Shown here: positions 36,157 through 47,500 of the stretch, piece after piece
Position numbering within the stretch: position 1 is the first letter of the stretch
Layout of the letters: each line of letters starts with the position of its first letter
Assembly (NCBI RefSeq): GCF_041260155.1
Contig: NC_091931.1
Span: 14,661,861 to 14,725,860, forward strand
Direction: 5' to 3'
Source: Ptychodera flava
Taxonomy: Eukaryota > Hemichordata > Enteropneusta > Ptychoderidae
Length of the DNA stretch: 64,000 bases
The notes under the pieces: model-generated
Database searches by the model: none
What the model was told of the DNA's origin: nothing
Seen by the model: the letters and a program-made list of their open reading frames with translations, nothing else
Program-made: the position numbers and the translations under genes

Positions 36157-37010
36157 ATAGACAATCGAGAAACAGGATCTTTCTCGACTGTCTACGGTTA
36201 AATTTTGTTCACATTTTGGTGAAATGTTCATATTTGCACTTTGGTGGGGGGGCATTTTTTCCTGTTTTGGGTCAAATAATCAACCTCTCTGAAACAACTT
36301 GTTCAGTTATTTTGAAACTTGGTATACACAATCCTAGGGGTGACCTCTGTCACATTTTTTCAAATTGTGGTCAAAATTTCATAGTATTTTTGGGGCAATT
36401 TTTCTCATTTTTGGTCAAAGCATCATCTCTAAAACTGCCTCTTTGATTGCTCTGAATATTGTTATTCATATTTTTAGCATTAACCTAAGTTTAGTGCCTT
36501 CAAATTGTGGAGACATTTTCATTGTGTAATTTTGGGCAATTTTTCCTATTTTGGGCAAAAAAAATCATTTCTACTGAAAGTGCTTGTCAGATTGCTTTGA
36601 AACTTGGTGTGCATGATCCTAGGGTAGACCTCTGTCAGATTTGTTCAAATAATGATGGAATTTTCCCATTTTAGGTCAAAAAAATAATCTTTCTGGAAAT
36701 GCTTGTCCAATCACTTTGAAACAATATTTGGGGTAACCTTAGGTGAGTGTCTTCAAATTGTGAAATTTTGTAGCGCAATTTCTCCATTTTTTTGGTCAAA
36801 AAATCTCAGAAATCGCTTGTCTGATTGTTTTGAAAGATAATGCTGAGCACATGTTCTAAGGAATGAACTTAGTTGAATTTGTTCAAATTGTGGTGAATTT
36901 TCCATTTTGGGGTCATTTTTTCCCTTTTTGTTGAAAAATCTCTGAGACTGCTGGTCCAATTGCTTCAAAATTTGACATGAAAGTTCTTCAGGGATGGGTT
37001 TTCAAATTTT
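36157..37010. repeat. second hairpin-led array, same family as 23.2-24.3 kb
   Basis: Opens with a hairpin (TAGACAATCGAGAAA ... TTTCTCGACTGTCTA, 36157-36193). About six degenerate units follow with TTTTGAAACTTGGTATACA-type cores at about 36311, 36450, 36596, 36715, 36829 and 36963. Units also share TTTTTGGTCAAAAAATC and CTTGTC(A/T)GATTGC with the 23-kb array. Spacing of 114-146 shows internal deletions. Confidence 0.75.
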
Positions 37011-37929
37011 GACAAAACATGCAATATTGTCATTCTGGAAAAATTTTTGCTGATTTTAGTCAAAAAGGAAACTTAAGAAATATCTCGTTCTTTGATTCCC
37101 TGGTCCAATATTGCAAATACTTTAAAGGTGCTGCAGTTTTACCTTTGCATTTGGTGTTTAGATGCATTCTAGATGGGAATTCCTTCCAATACAGTGAAGC
37201 TATCATGTACCAAAATTATGCATATTGGCAGCAAAAGTTCACTTACACAAAGTTAAAACAGGTGACACTGTCAACTTTATTCCCTTCGCACTTACTTCAA
37301 GTCAAATGCATAGTGAAATCCTTGTTTTCACCATGATTTTCCTTTAATTATTACAATTGTTTGTGTGAAGTAAAATTAAATAAATGTATAAGGGAATGTT
37401 ATAATTTTGTTTATCTACCTTGTTGTTTTTAAACGTTCACTTTCAAGTACTAATATCAGCAAGTAAGAGACAGTTTCGAGTAGCCCCTTAAAGTCCCAAA
37501 ATCCTACTGCCCCCCCCCCATACCCTTGATATTTTCAAGTCCCCCCTAGCTCTGCGTGGCAGGGCTTTATGTTACTGGCCATAGGCCTCCAACCTGTGGT
37601 GGGAGGTGCATAGCCGGTATCACACAGCCCTGCCAATACCATGCAGAGCTACCCCCCCCACACCCCCCCCCCGCCCCCACTTCCCCTCCAGTAGTAAATT
37701 GTGCCATGCAGGCTTCAATGACATCTTCACATTTAAAAACTCCTATTGAGGTCACAATTCATCAAATCGTCTGGTTGACTGCTCCTGGATGGATTGTTTT
37801 TACATCAGGACCCTTAACGCCCCCACCCCACCCTTTCAATCTGGTCAGTGCCTGTGGCTGTAATTTGTATAGTGTTAAGGCGTTATGTAACTTTTCTTAT
37901 CAGTCTAGGGTGTTTCGGATCAGGTGACC
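37011..37929. other. intergenic, C-rich low complexity plus imperfect hairpin
   Basis: Homopolymeric C runs lie at about 37509-37520 and 37650-37680. An imperfect hairpin of about 105 bp spans 37546-37651: AGCTCTGCGTGGCAGGGCT pairs with AGCCCTGCCAATACCATGCA plus GAGCT, and the inner TACTGGCCATAGGCCTCC pairs with GGGAGGTGCATAGCCGGTA. Confidence 0.6.
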
Positions 37930-38213
37930 AGCTGAGGTTAGATCAAGTCACATGATCTTATTTACAGCGGACATATTACCAGCTGCGCGGCCTCCATACG
38001 TGAATGGTGTTAGGAGAAATTTGATTGTTGTGTGTGACGTCTAGAATCAGCATTTCTCTCAAATGGTTTATATGTGTGAAAATCTTTACGTTTACTGCTA
38101 ATCGGTGAAAATTCCTAACAAACTACCCGCGATCCGCCCGACCGTGTGAGTCGCGGATCCCGCTGAATGAAAACAATCGTCGATGAGACTCATCATCATA
38201 TGACGTTGACACC
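37930..38213 (+). promoter_or_regulatory. putative promoter / 5' UTR of the SLC38A7-like gene
   Basis: CpG content rises before the start codon (CGCGATCCGCCCGACC, TCGCGGATCCCGC). GATCCGC ... GCGGATC forms a short inverted repeat at about 38130-38158. The transcription start is not determined. Confidence 0.4.
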
Positions 38214-38507
38214 ATGTCAGGCCAGGGGAAGTCACCGAACTACAGAAGAAGAGAGGACTCGCCGTTGTTGACAGGCCGTTACCCAGGAATTCAAAACTAT
38301 GGCAATGGCCAGAACTGGCTCGAATCGAACGGACTTGAAAGTTGCGAAGTCTCTACAAGCAGTCAAATTGAACCGCCAGTTTCGGGACAGAGCATTTTTG
38401 GAGCCGTGTTCATCATCGTAAACGCATGTCTCGGAGCCGGACTGTTGAATTTCCCTGCCGCCTTCGGTGGCGCCGGCGGTATCGCCGTCAGTGTCGCGTT
38501 ACAGACG
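38214..38507 (+). CDS. SLC38A7: SLC38A7-like exon 1 (aa 1-98)
   Basis: Hydrophilic tail with the EDSPLL sorting-like motif, then TM1. ATG context ACCATGT. Donor GTAAGT, phase 0. Confidence 0.92.
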
Positions 38508-41500
38508 GTAAGTGGCCACTGTGGAATGAAAACGCCATGATCAAAGTTGTTGCTAGCTTTTTTGTCGCCCTAAATTTGCTGGCGTGATCATTTATGACCT
38601 GATCGGTGATGACTCAAATAGCTGTGAATCGAATTCTGAATGCAGGGTGTACGATAGTATGAGCGTACTCATACCTCCATGGTATGAGTATGACGCAAAT
38701 ATCCTTATGACGCGTGTCATCAAAGAGCAACAGAGGGCGATGAATTTGTCAAGAACTGCAGCAATTCCTTCTCTGCATTAAAACTTTTAAATTTGTGTGG
38801 TAGGTTAATGGCTGAAGTCAATATTTCTGTGGCGTTTCACCCTTTTCAGCCATCCTTCACCTCGTTTACCCTTCCTATGACCTTCACCTTGTTTGACTTT
38901 CTTATGAAAGCCATCATAGTTTATCTCCTGTAGACAAGTATAAACTGCATGCATAAATTTCAAAACTAGTCGGACTGTATAAACACCCTTTTCAGATTGC
39001 TACTTTGATTCTGACCAGAATGCATGGTGTGTTCATGTTTAGCCGCTTTCATTCATTCATTCTCTTATTCATTCAATCACTTACAAAGGAGTGCTTTGGA
39101 AATTTACATGCTACGCATAGCATGGAGGTAGAAAGTACCTCCATGCGCATAGTAAGTTAGTTTTAGCACAGTTATTTTTTGGGTTTTTTTTATATTTTTT
39201 CATTTGTTTTTAAGAGGAAAAGAGACCATGGTTTGTGGCAATGGTATATTAATTTGTTGACAATGCATTGAGGAGTGGACTATGCCTGCGTTTTTGAACA
39301 AATTATTATGGGTAATATGACAACACAAGAATTCATTTTAGCAACACAAGAATATATACATTAGGTATTGTTATGTAGATTGACTACACTCTGTTTTTCC
39401 AAGCTGTGGAAAACACTGATAATTGGCAGACTTGATCTTGTTAATTACTCCACTGTTGACTGTCTCTCTCGTTTTTGAATAGTGGCGTATCTTTACACTG
39501 ACATCACCTCTATCACTACAGAATCACAAGCCAAGGCTTTGTTAAACCTTGACAAATAGTGCTCCAAATTTTCACAGCTGGATTAGTAAATAAAACCACA
39601 GCCATCAACGGGCAATGTGTTAGCTCTTATGACTTGAAGTACACCATACCATATGTTTAATGAGCAGTATACTACCCTTCATCTGTGGACTTAATTTTAC
39701 AGTATAATGAAGTTTTGGCATCAGCAGATAGTGTATGAAGGCTGATAACCCCGGGATATTATTGGATGCTATTTATAACTTGGATGTAACAGCTGTTTCT
39801 ATGTCAACGCCAGGCTGCTATTATATATATGCTGACTTTGTGTGTGTATGATGTGTGTGTGTGTGTGTGTATATATATGCTGATATATATATACATATTG
39901 ATGTACTATTGTGTGTGATTGTGTGCGTGTGTGTGCCATCAATTTTCATCCACACAATGTTCAACAACAACTCAAAAACCTGTAAATTAAAGATAAATTA
40001 ATTCTGCTGAACAGTTTCTTCACATTTAATAGCAAGTGCAATGTTCACTCTATACATATGTTTAGTTAATACACTTGACATGTGCATTAGGGTCAGAACA
40101 GAACTGCATGTACATGACCCAATTTAGTATGTATGCCTGTCATTCTAAAACACGATATTTCAAACTTTGGTTGAAAATCTTTTGAACAGAAAGAAGTATT
40201 AAGATTATTGCCAAGATAACGGGAATTATGTTGTCATACATCATGTGGTGGGGTAATTGTCCAGGACACTACTTGATCGGCAGATCGTCCATGTAGCCGA
40301 CACGAACACGAAGTGTCTGCTACCAGCTACCAAAAACTATGAAGAATAGTAAAGAATGAGCTACAAAATCACTATCAGTTTAAGTTGCATGCAGAATAAG
40401 TCTGTGCCTTTGTATAAAATACTATAAAAATAGTAGAAAGTGAGCAACCAGGTAAAAGTTAGTCGAGGAGACCTTAACCGCATATCATTTGCATATCATT
40501 GTCGGCTACATGGACTGTGTGCCACTTGATCGCTGACAATACCTAACTTCAGCTGTACAATGACTCTGACATTAATACTATACTCAGTAATGCATTTATC
40601 AGAGTTCATAGGAATCAAAGCTCAAAATTTTGACAAACACAATAATTGATTATCAATGAATTGTACAGGCTTCTGTAGAAGGGAAGAAGACATCCTGACA
40701 GATAAAAAACTATTGGACTGTACTAATGTGCACTCTGCTGTAAATGCATTGCCATGAATGAGTAAATAAAACCCCATGATACAGGTAATATGTTATCAAG
40801 GTCATAAGATGTCATTTTATATGTCCACATCATCCCTCCATTCATACCTACTCAAAATTTCCTCCCTTTTTGTCCTAGATTTTGGTTGTGTTTGCTGCTA
40901 TAGCTATGCTGGTGCTGGCGTACTGTTCTGATATCCATCAATCCAAGACGTACGAGACAGCTGTGGCAGCCCTCTGTGGGAAAACTACCCTGGTAGCCTG
41001 TCAAATCACAGTTATTTTGTATGCATTCGGAACATGCATAACCTTTCTTATCATTATAGGCGACCAACTTGATAAAGGTAATGTATGTGAAGAGATTTTG
41101 TCTCTCTTTCTACTCAATAGAATGATAATATAACATTTTACTCTGATTTTCATCAATTTTTGTTGAACCATGAATGTCTATCCAGATACGTGTTGTAGCT
41201 TGATTTGTAAGTGAAGATGGACATCATAACTTAAACAGGAACTTCCCCTATAAAAGCCGGATAATCGAAATATTGTAAATCTATGCAAATGTAAAAAAAG
41301 CCACGCTACTGATCGGATGTGCCATGTTTGGTCCCAGAATCCCATAAGTTTGCCATGTTTAGGCATTCATTGTCATTGAATCTTTCATATGATGTCTGTG
41401 AATATATAGCAACTTGAGTCAAAAAAAAAACTGAGAAAATATTCCTTTTTGTCGGAGAACACATATGTTTCGAAACGTGTTCCCTGTACAACCATTTGAC

Positions 41501-44500
41501 CCCTCTTTGCATATGTCACAAAAGTGCCCATCATGATTATTCAGATTTATCATACAATCAAAGGAATGCTATGAGAATTCAAAAACTCCCACTCAGTGTA
41601 TACCGTGTCATCAGTAATCCCCTATTGTGCACCCTTGGTCCTGTAACTTCCCGTTTAAGAAATCAGGCTTTCTTTACACTATGTACAGTTTAGTAATCGC
41701 AAACTACAACCCCAATTGGCAAAAAGGGATTACATATAAATTCATGTCCAGAGATTGATTCTATGTACAGTTAGCATATTCACCTCTCCAATTCAAGGAA
41801 AATAAGGCATTTTTTATTGAAAGGTCGGTTCCAAGGTGTGGTGTTTTTTTGTTTTCAGTTCCTCCTCTATTCACAATGTTATACATCTGGCTACATCATC
41901 ACAAGAGGCTGTATTAAGAGGGTCTGCATATCACAGTTTCAATTACAGATGATTAAAACCGTGTTTTGAAAATTATCATGCAATGTAAATGTTACTCTAT
42001 TGAATTCAGATGACCTTCCCTCCATAATCTTGTGATAGTGGAGACCTGCGTAGATGCGATGTGATATCTCTTTGTGTATTTACAGTATAAAATGCGTGAT
42101 GTGGTTTGATAAATCATCACACGGCTTTGCATCAGACATGTTCCTTGATGGAGGTCAGATCTCATTTCTAATGAAAGTTTCAAACTTCAAATAATTATTA
42201 AATTTGTGAACCATATGGACCTGTGTGCTTGCTCTGCATATTGGCTTCCTCTTTTAAAACACAGTTTTTGAACAACGTACGATATGTGCTTCAAGGTCAT
42301 CCAGACCATCAAGGGATTCAGTCTTTCATTCCAGGGAGTATGCTCCCCTCAAAGAGTTTCCAACACTCAAATTGTTCCAGCACTTAAATGTTCCACCACT
42401 TGTGAGGGTTCATTTCAACACCTGAGAATTTTTGTAAATGGAGTCCTTATATTGTCTTGTTTTGTGAGTTTTCCATAGCATTGACACAGGCTATGATGGC
42501 CAGCTATGATTTCAAGTATTTGTAAATACATGTATGCCATGTGTGATTTGTTTCTCTCATCCCAACCTTCACACTTACACACACCATGGATATACTCTTG
42601 CGGTACCTCCATGTACAAACCATTCAATGTCGTTCTTTCATTTTTTGTCTTTCTTTCTTTCTTTCTTTCTTTCCACACAGTGTTTGAGTTTATTCACAAT
42701 GGACCTGACTTCTCTGAACTGTGGTATTTTAACAGAAAATTTACAATCACAATTGTGGCTGTACTTCTTATATTACCTCTGTGCTTCGCAGCAAAAATTG
42801 AATTCCTCAAGTACTCCAGGTGAGGCCTTTTCCTTGTTTCCAAAGTGTCTTATACTAGTTCTACGCAAATTGCTGCATTTTATTCTGTAAAAAAGTGAGC
42901 ACATATGCCAATGTATTGCGTGATCTAGCCATTTCAGATCAAATTTCCCAGTGTGTTATTCATAACACACTGACAAGAATGGACAATTTTTTTGTTTTAA
43001 TCCTTTAGGTACTAATAGTCAAGAAAAGTGAAATATGTCAGAATAGTGAACATTTTCATATGCTACAAGAAGAGGTTGTGAGTCAGCAGATGTACAATGT
43101 ACATATACTTTTGTGTGGTGTTGACGGTGTACATCCTTTCAAATTTGACGAAAAATTTCAACTTTCAAGTGCAATGTTAAATGGACTGCAGATGAATTTT
43201 CTCATGATTGTTTCTTGAGAGCATCACTGAAGATTGCTACAGAAACTGTAACAATGTAACTCTTCGATGGATTCTATCCAAGGCCTCTCAGAATCTATGA
43301 GCATGATGTGTAATGTTGCATATAAAACTATGTTGAATTTTTTGCTGTCATTTTCTTGCAGTATATTTGGAGTACTTGCCACAGTCTATGTAGTTGCCGT
43401 CGTTGTTTATAACCACTACTCAGGTCATTATACACCGCCTACCGAACTGCAGAGCCAGTCTCGTACCGGGCTTGATGCATTTATAGCTGTACCAGTCATT
43501 TGCTTTGGTTTCCAGGTAATTATGCAAAAGAAAAAAACTCTCTCCTGTTGTATGCAAATGTTACAGTCCACGTGATTGGGTTTAGATGAATCATGTGATC
43601 ATATTATATCTGTGCTCTCCCTGGCCTTTCGAAATTGTTAGTAAATTTACGAATTTGGTTCAAAATAAATTAGTAAGCACAAATTATATAATGCTGAGCC
43701 CACCAATTTTCAACAAGCACTTCTGGTACTCAATAAATGATGTTAAGGGGATAGAAATGATGAATGATTTCATTATTGACAAAGGAAAGTGAAAAATCCC
43801 TTTTAGTTTTTTTTGACAATGAACACTCATATTTTGATACACATTTTGAAAAGACCCATTAAATAACACAATTACATCATGGGTCATGAGTGCTTCTAAC
43901 ATTGAAATTTCTTCCTTGTTTCAATAAAGTGTGTCATTTTGGTCAACCGGCCCATGAATGTTATTCAATTAATCGATCTTTATTACACAACATAACATTT
44001 TCAAGTATATTGTGACACAAATCGTAACTCCCTTTGTGTGTGTAGTCAGTGGTTGATGATTATATATATTAATATATGAACTTGAAGTGGTCATTAATAT
44101 TATCAGTGTTTGCACAAGTTTTAGATGCTGGAAAATCTCTCCCCTGTTTTTCATATTTGGAAAACTCTGTTACTTTGAAAGTATGCATGTCATTCATAGG
44201 TGTTAGGTGGTGCCTCTTGTAGCTGCAGTCATTATGCCATGTTCATCTCTAAAATTCTATCAAACAACCACTGATCAGAACATTTTGCAGTCTGTGGTTT
44301 CGCACAAATTTTGTCTCATTATAACAGCAAATTTAAGTACGCGAACTGAGACTGGAGATCCTGCTTATGTTTTCTTAGAGACAGTTATACTTTTAAAACG
44401 CTGCAGATGATCGTCATTTATTTTTTGTCTGGATAAACGTCACGGCTTTCGTCTTGGGACTGTGCACAGCTTTGTCTTTGGATCATCAAAGAAATCTATC

Positions 44501-47500
44501 AGTATTCATAACATTTGCTGAGACAGTTTCTTGTAAAATATTTTGAAGGAAACCTATTAAAATTGGCAAGTTCACTGAAAAAAATTCAATCTGCCGATCG
44601 TCAAATGACAAATCTATGACAACTAGGATTTCCGGCTAAGATTTCCGGCTCGTTTCCATCTCCATGTACAGACAAACACTTTGCGGTACGGTACATCGTT
44701 CAACCATGGGCGGTCCGGACTGCAGTTCGACTGTCTTTCCGGCTGACTGTCTTGATCTCTTCTCGGCGGTTTCATTGTTTCCAATTTTTTCATATCAGGT
44801 GCCGTTTTTATGCCAACTTACTTCCCAGCACCAGCTGAGGATGCTATCTATCTCATGTATCTGAAGCATTTGTAACTGCCCGCTTCCCTCGATCCGCTTC
44901 ACCCGCGTCCATTCGGAAAATTGACAGCATGTGAGTTTTGGGTATCTCGAAACTACCGTAATGCATGACATACCAGCATGAGAGTACACGACCCGGGGAT
45001 CTTGAAACCTTTTCGCGCATGCTCATGTTAGCACAGGTCAAAGTCCAAAGCTATTACCATCGTCGATGCGCCGATGATAGGGGCAGAGTAGTTTTTGAAA
45101 GACGAGATATGACAGTATTTCCCGGAATTCATAATCTTGACCGAAAATCAGGCTTCAAAAATAACAAAATTGTTCGTAAATGGCCGATTGGGCGTGTATT
45201 TTTTTTCGTAAATTTTCATTTTTTGTCGTAATTTACGAAAGTTACGAGCGACAGCGAGAGCACAGATATTACTTATTATGTGATTTGTCTTCATCAATCA
45301 TGTGACCAATACAGAAAACACCCATATTGCATGCAATGCTGCAAGTGCAATTCTTGTCCAATAGAATGTGCACGTGATAGAAACAAGACATGGTTTTCTA
45401 ATGGACATTCAAATGAATGAAATTAATATCCTATTGCTTCCACTGTCACATAAATAGATGAAACTGAGATCAGTGTACATTTAGTACACTCAGAATACAT
45501 TCAGTGTTTATAGTTTTCATAGAGGCATACATGTACTTACCATATTTCAGTTCTCTATTACCAACTCTTCTCATGACACTGCAGGGTAATACAACATTTC
45601 AACTCTTTAGAAACAAGGACAGTTTACCTAATTGTCACAGCATTTTCTATTTAATTTCTCAGTGTTCGCCATGATTGTATCACTTACATGGTCACTTATT
45701 GAATCATGTGCAAGCAATGATTACACTAATAGCAATTGCTACTTGTTGGGTCCTTTTGATGAGAAGAATTCAACATAGAAAAGTCCAGCCTTCAATTGTG
45801 TCTATATCACAGATGAAACCTTTCCATGTTAGTGATCTTGCAAAACAAACAAAACTCATGACTTCAAGGCATCTATCCTTCTTTGAAATATAGCTTGAAA
45901 ATGTGAAAAATCTGACCACAAAGTTCTGATATTTTCGCTCCCTGAACGTGATTAATTGCTGAAGTAGATCAGTCGAAGTTTTTTGAATGGTGACAGGTTT
46001 TTGAACAACAAGCTTTTGAAAACACAATCCCACTCAGTGGTTGAGTATCATTCATATGTAAGGTATCAATGGTGTAACCATGGCGTCCACTGTAATTAGT
46101 GTGAATGATAATCAGAATAGAGTAAAAGCCCCTCATTGAGTTTCTTTGTCATGTGCATGTTTGAATTCTCTAGTGTCAACAAATTGAATTTATGTAAAAA
46201 GGATGAGGGATCTGAGACATAAAATGTGCAATTAATGCAATTCCTGTGCAAGGACAATGCTCCCAGCAGAAATATTTTTATTATGCTTCATGCCTCTTAT
46301 ATAAATATATATCTATTATTATAAGCACAGAATTGTTATTTCAAGACTGTCATACAAAGTCAATATGAAAGCCTATAATATCTCAAGGTATTGCATTGCA
46401 TGAAGTGGGAATACTTGGCTTCCGTACTGTCTGTGCATATTTGATAGTAGCCCTTTCCCTATCAGAAACACATTCTCAGAAAGACTTTACTGTGTGAATG
46501 TTTCAGTGTCACAATTGATACATTGTCGATGCATCTAATTGCAGTGTCATCTGAGTTCAGTGCCAGTCTATGCAACTCTTCAGCCACACACACTGAAGAG
46601 CTACGGCAAAGTGGTCTTCCTGTCGCTGGCCATCTGCTACATTGTGTACCTCCTGACCGGTGTCTTTGGGTACTTGACCTTTGGTGACCAGGTCAAGAGT
46701 GACGTGCTTCTGTCCTATCATGCCAACGACATATCAGTGACAGTGGCGCGCTTCATGATATCTGTGTCGGTGCTTACTTCGTACCCAATTTTACATTTTG
46801 TTGGCAGGTGAGTAAAGATGGCTTGTCTTAACTTCTTTGCCCATGCACATGATTTAACCTGTTCACTATCTATTCCCAGGAAGCGGGTCCAAACTCATCA
46901 TTAATAACAATGGATTTGGGCCAAACCATAGTGGTGAAAGGGGTAAAGTCACATGAAAGGAAGTTTGCGGTGTCAGCATTTGTGTGACTTCAAGAACTCA
47001 TACAGATAACTTCATGCATGATGCCTTGACAAGCCACCATGTTTTTTTGCGTACAATGCATTTCACAATTAATATTCTCCAATACAGCGCATGGGTTTTT
47101 CAGTGAAAAAGTTTCAAATTACATATTATGGTGTGAGAAACAATGTCAGTGCAATGGTCTTGTGTGACCTGTAGTGAGTTTGCAATGCTCTCAGTATTCA
47201 CTAAACTTGAGAACAAAAGTTACGAAAAGGGTTTATTTGAACATCTTTTGTATGTGTGACACAAAATTGGATCAAGTACATTCATGGGTGTGGTCGATTG
47301 CAAGGCTTGAAAGTTTCACCACCATGGCTTGGCCCAAACCCAATATTATCAATGGTGATTATAGACCTGTTTACAGGGAATTGCGACTTAACGAGATAAG
47401 GAAATATGCCAATTCTGAATAATCCACCGGAATTCTGTCAAAAGTCTTGTAGCTGACTGAACATAGAAGTGAAACATCCGACAAAATTACTTTTTGGTGG

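Noticed and set aside
37556..37927. Open frame of 123 codons with a Pro-rich middle
   Set aside because: It is produced by C-rich low complexity and a hairpin; no domain or splice context.
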